Positions 52,445 to 60,303 of a DNA stretch of 64,000 nt are shown piece after piece. Both the position numbers and the translations under genes were made by a program. The notes beneath the pieces were generated by a model. It had not been told where the DNA came from and did not search any database. It saw nothing but the letters and a program-made list of their open reading frames with translations. Source of the DNA: Fodinibacter sp963800505 (GTDB taxonomy: Bacteria > Actinomycetota > Actinomycetes > Actinomycetales > Dermatophilaceae); assembly GCA_963800505.1 (NCBI GenBank), contig CAWDBL010000021.1:62001-126000 (forward strand). The letters run 5' to 3'. The stretch's first letter is position 1; every line of letters starts with the position of its first letter.

Positions 52445-52660
52445 ATGCCGCTCATCGAGGTCACCCTGGCCGAGGGCCGCACGCCGGCGCAGCTGCGCAC
52501 CCTCATCTCCGCCCTCACCCATGCCGCGTCCGAGGCGGTCGACGCCCCGGTCGAGAGCATCCGCGTCGTCATCCGCGAGGTGCCCCTGACCCACTGGGGC
52601 GCGGGCGACGTCACCATCGCCGAGCGCCGCGGGGCACCAGACCCGCGCGACTCCGCCTGA
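52445..52660 (+). CDS. dmpI: 4-oxalocrotonate tautomerase
   Basis: 71 aa (family average 62-72). N-terminal MPLIEVTLAEGRTPAQLR supplies catalytic Pro1 after Met removal, and a later Arg-containing SIRVVIREV supports the active site. Ketonises 2-hydroxymuconate to oxalocrotonate. Between decarboxylase and dehydrogenase genes. Confidence 0.92.
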   Translation: MPLIEVTLAEGRTPAQLRTLISALTHAASEAVDAPVESIRVVIREVPLTHWGAGDVTIAERRGAPDPRDSA

Positions 52661-52724
52661 GCCGGCCCCCCGGCATCCACCCGCTTCGAAACCACACGAC
52701 CACCGCACCGCAGAAGGTGAACCC

Positions 52725-54170
52725 ATGAGTGAGCTCCAGTTCTTCGGCCACATCATCGACAACGAAGAGGTCGAGTCGATCGACGGCAAGCGCTTCGACG
52801 TCTGGAACCCCTGGACCCGCGAGGTGTGGGCCCAGGCGGCGGAGGCGTCCGAGAAGGATGCCGAGCGCGCGATCCTGAGCGCGCGCAAGGCGTTCGACGA
52901 GGGGCCGTGGCCTCGGATGGGGCGGGTCGAGCGGGCGGCGATGATCCACACACTCGCCGACCTCATGGAGGAGCGGGCCGACGAGCTGGCCACGATGGAC
53001 GCCACGAACATGGGCAAGCCGTTCCTGCAGGCCAAGCACGACGTGGCCCGCTCGGTGTGGAACTTCCGGTTCTTCGCCGACTCCCAGCGCGACGCCGTCG
53101 GTGAGGTCTACCCGATGGACTCCGGGCACCACACCTACAGCGAGTTCGGCCCGGCGGGCGTGGTCGCCGCGATCAGCCCGTGGAACTTCCCGCTGATGAT
53201 GGCGTCGTGGAAGATCGCGCCGGCCATCGCGTGGGGCAACACCTGCATCATCAAGCCGAGCGAGGACACCCCCGCGTCGGTGACCCTGCTCGGGCGGCTG
53301 GCGGTCGAGGCCGGCTTCCCGCCCGGGGTGCTCAACGTGGTCAACGGCTACGGCGCGCCGGCGGGTGCGACGCTCACCGGTGACGACCGGGTCGACCGGG
53401 TCACCTTCACCGGGTCGTCCACCACCGGGAAGCACGTCATGGCGTCGGCGTCGACGCACCTCGCCCCGGTGTCGCTCGAGCTCGGCGGCAAGGGCGCGAA
53501 CATCGTCTTCGAGGATGCCGACATCGACAACGCCGTCTACTGGGCGGTCGAGGCGATCTTCCGCAACGCGGGGCAGATCTGCCTGGCCGGGTCGCGGCTG
53601 TTCGTGCACTCCTCGATCTACGACTCCTTCATGGAGCGGTTCGTCGCGGCCGCCGAGGCACTGACCATCGGCGACCCGTTCGACGCCGCCACGAAGTTCT
53701 CGTCGCTGGCGAGCAAGCGGCACTTCGACAAGGTCGTGTCCTACGTGGAGTCGGCGCAGGCGCTGGGTGGCACCATCCACACCGGCGGCGTCGCGCAGGA
53801 CGGCTCGTGGGTCGTGCGGCCGACGATCATCGACGGGCTGGCCCTGGATGCCGCGCCGTACTGCGAGGAGATCTTCGGCCCGGTCTGTGTGGTCAACAGC
53901 TTCGACACCGAGGAGGAGGCGCTGGCGCTCGCGAACGACACCCGCTACGGGCTCAACGCGATGCTCTTCACCGAGAACCTGTCCCGGGCGCACCGGGTGG
54001 CCTCGAAGCTGCGGGCCGGCACGGTGTGGGTCAACTGCTTCTTCATCCGCGACCTGCGCACGCCGTTCGGTGGCGTCGGCGACTCGGGGGTCGGACGCGA
54101 GGGCGGCAACTTCTCGCGCGAGTTCTTCACCGAGCCCAAGGCCGTCGTCATGCAGATCGACCGGGGGTAG
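52725..54170 (+). CDS. dmpC: 2-hydroxymuconic semialdehyde dehydrogenase
   Basis: 481 aa NAD-dependent aldehyde dehydrogenase that oxidises the ring-cleavage product to 2-hydroxymuconate. Asn154 (SPWNFP), Glu252 (LELGGKGANIVF) and catalytic Cys286 (NAGQICLAGS). ATG 52725 after AGAAGGTGAACCC. Completes the oxalocrotonate branch. The hydrolase branch enzyme (DmpD) is not present. Confidence 0.94.
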   Translation: MSELQFFGHIIDNEEVESIDGKRFDVWNPWTREVWAQAAEASEKDAERAILSARKAFDEGPWPRMGRVERAAMIHTLADLMEERADELATMDATNMGKPFLQAKHDVARSVWNFRFFADSQRDAVGEVYPMDSGHHTYSEFGPAGVVAAISPWNFPLMMASWKIAPAIAWGNTCIIKPSEDTPASVTLLGRLAVEAGFPPGVLNVVNGYGAPAGATLTGDDRVDRVTFTGSSTTGKHVMASASTHLAPVSLELGGKGANIVFEDADIDNAVYWAVEAIFRNAGQICLAGSRLFVHSSIYDSFMERFVAAAEALTIGDPFDAATKFSSLASKRHFDKVVSYVESAQALGGTIHTGGVAQDGSWVVRPTIIDGLALDAAPYCEEIFGPVCVVNSFDTEEEALALANDTRYGLNAMLFTENLSRAHRVASKLRAGTVWVNCFFIRDLRTPFGGVGDSGVGREGGNFSREFFTEPKAVVMQIDRG

Positions 54171-54176
54171 GGCTGC

Positions 54177-54211
54177 CGTCCCGGAATCGACCAATAGGTC
54201 AATCTCGGGAC
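54177..54211. repeat. Dispersed 19-mer within a hairpin
   Basis: GGAATCGACCAATAGGTCA (54183-54201) is identical to 21947-21965 and is flanked by GTCCCG/CGGGAC, forming a small stem. Lies just after dmpC. Confidence 0.7.
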
Positions 54212-54256
54212 GCGCCAGGGGTCGCGGCTGTCGGTGCTGCCGGGCAAGGTTTGGGT

Positions 54257-55762
54257 ATGCCGTCCAGCCAGCTCCCGTCGCCGTCCCACCCGCCGCTGTC
54301 CGCAGCGCCGGCGCTGCCGCACTGCTCGATCGTGCCGCCGTACATGCTCGAGACACTCGCCGCCTCCGACGACCCGCTCCTGGCCGCCCAGGCCCAGGCC
54401 ACCCTCGACATCGAGGCCGAGCTGCGGCCGGGTCGGCGCACCGCCGAGCTGCGCCCCGACCGGCCGCGCACCGCCCGGCCCCGGCTGGCGCCCGGCACGA
54501 CGGCCGGGCCGGTGCGCGCCATCTACGACGCGAAGCACGGCACCACCCTGCCCGGCACCCTGGTGCGCTCCGAGGGCCAGCCGCCCACCGGCGACCAGGG
54601 CGTCACCGAGGCCTACGACGGGCTCGGCGCCACCTGGCAGCTCTGGCAGGAGGCCTACGGACGCAACTCGCTCAACGGCAAGGGCCTGCCCCTGCTGGCC
54701 AGCGTGCACTTCGGCACCGACTACGACAACGCCTTCTGGGACGGCACCCAGATGGTCTTCGGCGACGGTGACGGCGTCATCTTCCTGCCCTTCACCCGCA
54801 GCGTCGACGTCATCGGGCACGAGCTGGCCCACGGGGTCACCCAGTACACCTCGGGCCTGAACTACCAGGACCAGTCCGGGGCGCTCAACGAGTCGGTGTC
54901 CGACGTCTTCGGGGTGCTGGTCAAGCAGCGCCTCCTCGGGCAGACCGCCGACCAGGCCGACTGGCTGGTCGGCGCCGACCTGCTCGCCCCGGGGGTCAAC
55001 GGCGTGGCACTGCGCTCGATGGCCGCCCCCGGCACCGCCTACGACGACCCGCGCCTGGGCAAAGACCCCCAGCCGGCGCACATGCGCGACTACGTCGACA
55101 CCACCGACGACAACGGCGGGGTGCACATCAACTCCGGCATTCCCAACAAGGCCTTCCACGTGTTCGCCACCACCGTCGGCGGCAACGCCTGGGAGGTCGC
55201 CGGTCAGGTCTGGTTCGACACCATCACCGGCGACATCAGCGCCGACTGCGACTTCGCCACCTTCGCCCGGCTCACCGTCGCCGCCGCCACGGCCCGGCAC
55301 GGCGCCGACTCCGAGGTCGTCGCGGCGGTCAAGGCGGGCTGGGATGCCGTGGGGCTCGGCGCCGATGCCGCCGCACCGACCGCTCCGGCACCGACCGACG
55401 CGGGCCCGGCATCCGATGGCCCCCCGGCCCCGGACTCGGATCCGAGCCCCGCGCCGGAGCCCGGGCCGACCACCCAGGTCAGCGTGCGGCGCACCGGCGG
55501 CGTCGCAGGTCGCACCGTCGAGCGCACGGTGGCGCTGGGCGAGCTGCCGAGGCGCGACGCCCGTGCCTGGCACGCGCTGCTGGCCGACGACGGGCTGCCC
55601 GCGCTGGCCGAGCAGCTCGCCGGCCGGCCGCAGCAGCCCGACACCTACTGCTACGGCGTGCAGTGCGAGGTGCCGCCACTCGACCTCCAGCTGCCCGAGC
55701 TCGAGCTGCCCGACGACGTGCGTTCGCTGCTCGAGCGCACCCTCGGACCGTCCGACGGCTGA
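54257..55762 (+). CDS. M4-family metalloprotease (protealysin-like) with C-terminal emfourin-like domain
   Basis: 501 aa, ATG 54257. No signal peptide. Residues 23-50 match the short protealysin propeptide (CSIVPPYMLETLA). Thermolysin-type catalytic domain: HELAH at 188-192, Glu212 in NESVSD, His290 (GGVHINSGIPNKAFH). A Pro/Ala linker (about 371-405) leads to a C-terminal domain (406-496: TTQVSVRRTGGVAGRTV, PDTYCYGVQCEV, LPDDVRSLLERTL) resembling emfourin, the inhibitor normally encoded next to such proteases. Fusion is by sequence continuity; domain identity is from motif similarity. Substrate unknown. Confidence 0.85.
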   Translation: MPSSQLPSPSHPPLSAAPALPHCSIVPPYMLETLAASDDPLLAAQAQATLDIEAELRPGRRTAELRPDRPRTARPRLAPGTTAGPVRAIYDAKHGTTLPGTLVRSEGQPPTGDQGVTEAYDGLGATWQLWQEAYGRNSLNGKGLPLLASVHFGTDYDNAFWDGTQMVFGDGDGVIFLPFTRSVDVIGHELAHGVTQYTSGLNYQDQSGALNESVSDVFGVLVKQRLLGQTADQADWLVGADLLAPGVNGVALRSMAAPGTAYDDPRLGKDPQPAHMRDYVDTTDDNGGVHINSGIPNKAFHVFATTVGGNAWEVAGQVWFDTITGDISADCDFATFARLTVAAATARHGADSEVVAAVKAGWDAVGLGADAAAPTAPAPTDAGPASDGPPAPDSDPSPAPEPGPTTQVSVRRTGGVAGRTVERTVALGELPRRDARAWHALLADDGLPALAEQLAGRPQQPDTYCYGVQCEVPPLDLQLPELELPDDVRSLLERTLGPSDG

Positions 55763-55789
55763 GCTGGCGGCGCCTCTACCATCGGGGGC

Positions 55790-56260
55790 ATGAGCGAGCC
55801 GGAGCCGCGCGACCTGCGCCGTGAGCACTTCGACGAGCTGGCGCCCGTCACCACGCGGTGGTCCGACAACGACATGTTCGGGCACCTCAACAACTCGGTC
55901 TACTTCGAGCTGTTCGACACCGTGCTCAACGCCTGGATGATGCGCGAGACCGGCATCGACGAGACCGTCGCCCCGGTGCTCGGCGTTGTCGCCGAGGCCA
56001 GCTGTCGCTACTACCAGGAGGTGGCGTTCCCCGGACCGGTCGACGTCGGCGTGCGGGTCACCCGCATCGGCCGCTCGAGCGTGGTGTTCGGCTTCGGTCT
56101 CTACGTGCCCGAGAACGAGGAGATCGCCACGCACGGCGAGTGGGTGCAGGTCTACATCGACCGAGAGACCCGCCGCCCGGTGCCGATGCCCGACGTCGTG
56201 CGCGACCACCTCGAGGCTGCCGTGGCACGTCGCCCGGTGCTGGCCCAGGACCTCGCCTGA
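55790..56260 (+). CDS. 4HBT-family acyl-CoA thioesterase
   Basis: 156 aa, ATG 55790. Hotdog fold: VTTRWSDNDMFGHLNNSVYF with catalytic Asp in the WSDND motif, FDTVLNAWMMRETGID. YbgC/FadM-like thioesterase, substrate unknown. 27 bp after the protease gene and 47 bp before the acetyltransferase gene. Confidence 0.88.
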   Translation: MSEPEPRDLRREHFDELAPVTTRWSDNDMFGHLNNSVYFELFDTVLNAWMMRETGIDETVAPVLGVVAEASCRYYQEVAFPGPVDVGVRVTRIGRSSVVFGFGLYVPENEEIATHGEWVQVYIDRETRRPVPMPDVVRDHLEAAVARRPVLAQDLA

Positions 56261-56307
56261 CCACGTCCACTCCGCCGCCGGCAGCGGGCGCCGGCGCACG
56301 GCATCCG

Positions 56308-57042
56308 GTGGCCGGCTTGCTGGTGGATGCCTGGCGCGGCCCGCGTCCCGACGTCGACGGATCCTGGGCCCGGGTGGCCCCGTGGCGCGCCGGTGTCTAC
56401 GCGGTGGTCGCGGCCACCGGGCGGGCGATGATCTCGGCGCCCGCGCGGGTTCGCGACGCCGACCTCGACGCGTGGGGCGTTGATGGCTTCGGCGGCGCCC
56501 ACGACCCGCGCGTCATGACCCGCCTCGCCGGCGAGCGCGGTTGGGTCGACGTGCTGGATGCCGTCCTCCTCGCCGACGGCACCGGCCCGCGCGGCCCAGC
56601 CGTGCAACCGCTTTCGGACGGCGACCCGAGGGCGAACCTGCACACAGGTGGTGATGCCGATCCGGACGCGACACCCACCCCAGATCTCGGCCGACGGCTG
56701 GGGCTGCGGCAGCGGCCCGACCTGCGCGACCACCCGCGGGTGCGGCACGCCCTGCCGATCCGTGGTGACGTGCGGGTGTTCGGCCTCGACGGCGACGACG
56801 AGACGGTGCTGACCCTGGCCACCGGCATCGGCGGCCTGGCCGAGCTCAGCTTCCAGGTGGCGCCGGCCCGCCGGGGCGCCGGGCTGGGCACCGCGCTGGC
56901 GAGGGCAGCGCGCGAACTGGTGCCGGCCGGCATCCCGGTCGCGGCCTGCGTCTCACCGGCCAACGTGCCGAGCCTGCGGGCCCTGCTCGCCGCAGGCTTC
57001 GACCCGGTCGGCTCCGTACAGATCTACCGCCCGAAGGACTGA
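56308..57042 (+). CDS. GNAT-like N-acetyltransferase
   Basis: About 244 aa from GTG 56308; no better start is seen after the preceding stop at 56260. The acetyl-CoA binding stretch VAPARRGAGLGTALARAA is present near the C-terminus, followed by VSPANVPSLRALLAAGFDPV. N-terminal part (RVAPWRAGVYAVVAATGRAM) is a variable region. Substrate unknown. Followed by repeats. Confidence 0.75.
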   Translation: MAGLLVDAWRGPRPDVDGSWARVAPWRAGVYAVVAATGRAMISAPARVRDADLDAWGVDGFGGAHDPRVMTRLAGERGWVDVLDAVLLADGTGPRGPAVQPLSDGDPRANLHTGGDADPDATPTPDLGRRLGLRQRPDLRDHPRVRHALPIRGDVRVFGLDGDDETVLTLATGIGGLAELSFQVAPARRGAGLGTALARAARELVPAGIPVAACVSPANVPSLRALLAAGFDPVGSVQIYRPKD

Positions 57043-57043
57043 C

Positions 57044-57270
57044 CCCGACTTCTTGCGGATTTCCCCCCGCTCGGGCCGGCGGGAGCAAACCCGACTTCTT
57101 GCGGATTTCCCCCCGCTCGGGCCGGCGGGAGCAAACCCGACTTCTTGCGGTTATCCCACTGCTCCGGGCCCCACTGAGGGTGGGAGATCCGCAATCGGTC
57201 GGGCTCAGCAGGTGGGGGATCCGCAAGAAGTCGGGGTGTGCGGGTGGAGGATCCGCAATCAGTCGCGGTC
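57044..57270. repeat. Array of CCCGACT/AGTCGGG palindrome arms
   Basis: Two perfect 46-bp direct repeats (57044-57089, 57090-57135) starting CCCGACTTCTTGCGGATTTC, a third partial arm at 57136, then three arms in the opposite orientation (GTGGGAGATCCGCAATCGGT at 57180; GGTGGGGGATCCGCAAGAAG at 57211; near 57242). Together they can form long hairpins between converging genes. Confidence 0.8.
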
Positions 57271-57790
57271 AGGCGGCGGCGATGGTCTTCAGGACGGTCG
57301 AGGTCACGGCATCCGCGCCCTTCTCGGTGATGTGCGAGACGGTGACGGTGACGAAGCCGTTGGCCACGACGTTGACGTTGGGCGCGAACTCCTGCTCCGG
57401 AGGACCGACCACCATGAGGTCGAGCTGGCCGAACACCTGCGCGAGCTGGTCGGCGTTCATCGAGAAGGTCTTCTCGAGCTCCTGGGTCAGCGCCTTGTCC
57501 TTCCCCGAGCTGATGGCCTCGGCGTCGAAGACCTTCCAGTCGCCGGGCAGCGCGAAGCGCACCCCGGTGTCCGGGCCCTCGACCAGCTCGGTGCCCGCGG
57601 GTGCAGTCGGAGCGGCCGTCGACGGGCTGGCAGAGCCGCTCGGCGTGGCGCTCGATGCTGCCCTCGACGCACCGCCGGAACCGGCAGCCGCTCCACTCGA
57701 ACCGGAGCCGCTCGCGCACCCGGCCAGCCCTCCGGCGACCAGGACCCCAGCGGCGCAGACCGACGTGACGGCACGCGTCATCCCCGTCAT
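57269..57790 (-). CDS. Putative lipoprotein
   Basis: 173 aa, ATG 57790. Lipobox LAGC with Cys25, a Ser/Ala/Gly linker of about 45 residues, then a compact domain (GVRFALPGDWKVFDAEAISS, VVANGFVTVTVSHITEKGAD). Similar small lipoproteins occur in actinobacteria, function unknown. Divergent from gyrB. Confidence 0.78.
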   Translation of the reverse strand: MTGMTRAVTSVCAAGVLVAGGLAGCASGSGSSGAAAGSGGASRAASSATPSGSASPSTAAPTAPAGTELVEGPDTGVRFALPGDWKVFDAEAISSGKDKALTQELEKTFSMNADQLAQVFGQLDLMVVGPPEQEFAPNVNVVANGFVTVTVSHITEKGADAVTSTVLKTIAAA

Positions 57791-57968
57791 GGCGCACACC
57801 GTACCCCGACCCCGCGGCGGCGCCCGAGGAACGGCCGTCAGCGGCCCGCAGGCCCCCCCTCGCGTGACGGGGGTCGGATGTGGCCCTGAATTCCCGGGAA
57901 AAGTACCCGCACGGGCCTCCCCGGGGCAGGTCCTGACGGTCCTGACCGGTAGACTGGGGGCAGAAATC

Positions 57969-57998
57969 ACGCCCAAGGCGTTCGACGCCCTTGGGCGT
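57969..57998 (+). other. Hairpin before gyrB
   Basis: ACGCCCAAGG (57969-57978) pairs with CCTTGGGCGT (57989-57998), 54 bp before gyrB. It could be a leader hairpin or the end of the transcript from outside. Uncertain. Confidence 0.5.
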
Positions 57999-58051
57999 GC
58001 GCCATGAGTCCGTCCGGTCGCTCCGGTCGGGCTCTGCGACGAAGGAGAACC

Positions 58052-60220
58052 GTGGCGGACCAGCAGCCCGACGAGACCCCTGACGAGACCCCCGCCCAGA
58101 CCCCGGAGCCGGTGGTCGATCCGGTCGCCGAGGCCGAGGTCCCCGACGTGGAGGGCGACGCCCCTGAGGTCGTGGTCGTCGACGGCGAGGCCTACGACGC
58201 CGGCTCGATCACCGTGCTCGAGGGGCTGGAGGCGGTGCGCAAGCGCCCCGGCATGTACATCGGCTCCACCGGTGAGCGCGGCCTGCACCACCTGGTCTGG
58301 GAGATCGTCGACAACGCGGTCGACGAGGCCCTGGCCGGCTACGCCGACACCATCGACGTCACCCTGATGGAGAACGGCGCGGTCCGGGTCAAGGACAACG
58401 GGCGCGGCATCCCCACCGACATGCACCCGACCGAGGGCGTCAGCGCAGTCGAGCTCGTGCTCACCCAGCTGCACGCCGGCGGCAAGTTCGGCGGCGGCGG
58501 CTACAAGGTGTCCGGTGGCCTGCACGGCGTGGGCTCCTCGGTCGTCAACGCGCTGTCCACAAGGCTCGACGTCTGCGTGCGCCAGAAGGGCCACGCCTTC
58601 CGGATGAGCTTCGACCACGGCGTGCCCACCGGCTCCCTGCAGATGATGGAGGAGACCGACCGCACCGGCACCACCATCACCTACTGGGCCAACCCCGACA
58701 TCTTCGAGACCGTCCAGTACGACTACGAGACGATCCGGGCCCGCTTCCAGCAGTACGCCTTCCTCAACAAGGGCCTGCGCATCAACCTCGTCGACGAGCG
58801 GGTGGCCGACGTCGCCACCGAGGGCGGCGAGCCCGACCTCGACGGCGTCGACGCCGACATCGAGGTCGTCGAAGACCACGAGGACGAGGAGTCCGGCGGC
58901 GAGACCCGCACCACCACCGCCCGTTCGGTGTCCTACCGCTACGACAACGGCCTGGTCGACTACGTCAACCACCTGGTGAGCTCCAAGAAGAGCGACCCGG
59001 TGCACAGCGACGTCATCAGCATCGAGGTCGAGGACCCCAACCGGTCGCTCGCGCTCGAGCTCGCGATGCAGTGGACCACCGCCTACAGCGAGTCGGTGCA
59101 CTCCTACGCCAACACGGTCAACACGCACGAGGGCGGCACCCACGAAGAGGGCTTCCGCGCGGCGCTGACCAAGCTGGTCAACGACTTCGCGCGCAAGCAG
59201 AACCAGCTCAAGGACAAGGACGAGAACCTCACCGGCGACGACGTGCGCGAGGGCCTCACCGCCGTCATCTCGGTCAAGCTCGGCGAGCCGCAGTTCGAGG
59301 GCCAGACCAAGACCAAGCTCGGCAACTCCGAGGTCAAGGGCTTCGTGCAGGGCGCCATGACCTCCGAGTTCGGCGCCTGGCTCGACAGTCACCCCAACGA
59401 GGGTCGCGAGATCGTCCGGAAGGCGATCCAGGCGTCCGCGGCCCGGATGGCGGCCCGCAAGGCCCGCGAGGCCACTCGCAAGCGGGTGCTCGAGAGCGGC
59501 GGCCTGCCCGGCAAGCTGCGCGACTGCCAGGCCAAGGACCCCGCCGTCTCCGAGGTGTTCATCGTCGAGGGCGACTCCGCCGGTGGCTCAGCGGTGCGAG
59601 GGCGCAACCCGCACAACCAGGCGATCCTGCCCATCCGCGGCAAGATCCTCAACGTCGAGCGGGCGCGGCTCGACAAGGCGCTGGGCAACCAGGAGGTGCA
59701 GGCGCTGATCTCGGCGTTCGGCACCGGCATCGGCGAGGACTTCGACATCGAGAAGGCTCGCTACCACAAGATCGTGCTGATGGCCGATGCCGACGTCGAC
59801 GGCATGCACATCCGCACCCTGCTGCTGACGCTGCTCTTCCGGTTCATGAAGCCGATGATCGAGGCGGGCTACGTCTACCTCGCGCAGCCGCCGCTGTTCC
59901 GCCTGAAGTGGAGCAACGCCACGCACGAGTTCGCGTTCACCGACCGCGAGCGCGACGCCCTCATCGCCGAGGGGCAGAGCAAGGGCCGGCGCCTGCCCAA
60001 GGACAACCCGATCCAGCGCTACAAGGGCCTGGGCGAGATGGACTACCAGGAGCTGTGGGAGACCACCATGAACCCCGACTCGCGGGTGCTGCTGCAGGTC
60101 ACCCTCGACGACGCAGCCGCCGCCGACGAGATCTTCTCGATCCTGATGGGCGAGGACGTCGAGTCGCGGCGTTCCTTCATCCAGCGCAACGCGCGCGACG
60201 TGCGCTTCTTGGACATCTGA
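58052..60220 (+). CDS. gyrB: DNA gyrase subunit B
   Basis: ATPase/TOPRIM subunit of gyrase. 722 aa from GTG 58052 (GAAGGAGAACC upstream); the frame is open to 58004 but without family similarity. N-terminal acidic leader of about 50 residues, GHKL ATPase (LEAVRKRPGMYIGSTGERGL, KDNGRGIPT), TOPRIM (VEGDSAGGSAVRGRNP), and LMADADVDGMHIRTLLLTLL. Full and intact. Would normally abut DUF721. Confidence 0.97.
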   Translation: MADQQPDETPDETPAQTPEPVVDPVAEAEVPDVEGDAPEVVVVDGEAYDAGSITVLEGLEAVRKRPGMYIGSTGERGLHHLVWEIVDNAVDEALAGYADTIDVTLMENGAVRVKDNGRGIPTDMHPTEGVSAVELVLTQLHAGGKFGGGGYKVSGGLHGVGSSVVNALSTRLDVCVRQKGHAFRMSFDHGVPTGSLQMMEETDRTGTTITYWANPDIFETVQYDYETIRARFQQYAFLNKGLRINLVDERVADVATEGGEPDLDGVDADIEVVEDHEDEESGGETRTTTARSVSYRYDNGLVDYVNHLVSSKKSDPVHSDVISIEVEDPNRSLALELAMQWTTAYSESVHSYANTVNTHEGGTHEEGFRAALTKLVNDFARKQNQLKDKDENLTGDDVREGLTAVISVKLGEPQFEGQTKTKLGNSEVKGFVQGAMTSEFGAWLDSHPNEGREIVRKAIQASAARMAARKAREATRKRVLESGGLPGKLRDCQAKDPAVSEVFIVEGDSAGGSAVRGRNPHNQAILPIRGKILNVERARLDKALGNQEVQALISAFGTGIGEDFDIEKARYHKIVLMADADVDGMHIRTLLLTLLFRFMKPMIEAGYVYLAQPPLFRLKWSNATHEFAFTDRERDALIAEGQSKGRRLPKDNPIQRYKGLGEMDYQELWETTMNPDSRVLLQVTLDDAAAADEIFSILMGEDVESRRSFIQRNARDVRFLDI

Positions 60221-60303
60221 GGCGCCGGATGCCGTGCGCGCGCCTCCCGCGCGCCGCGCTCCCACCGCTTGACCTCCGTACAGACAGCTAGGCAAGGACA
60301 CCG

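Noticed and set aside
50486..52660. Natural aldolase-decarboxylase-tautomerase fusion
   Set aside because: The open frame joins them only because of two single-base shifts; normal stop and start codons appear once these are corrected.
53945..56299. A 784-residue open frame on the minus strand opposite the metalloprotease
   Set aside because: Shadow; the protease has full catalytic motifs on the plus strand.
36523..58051. Integrative element or transposon with its own integrase
   Set aside because: No integrase, transposase, tRNA-embedded attachment site or insertion sequence found; only the short palindromes.
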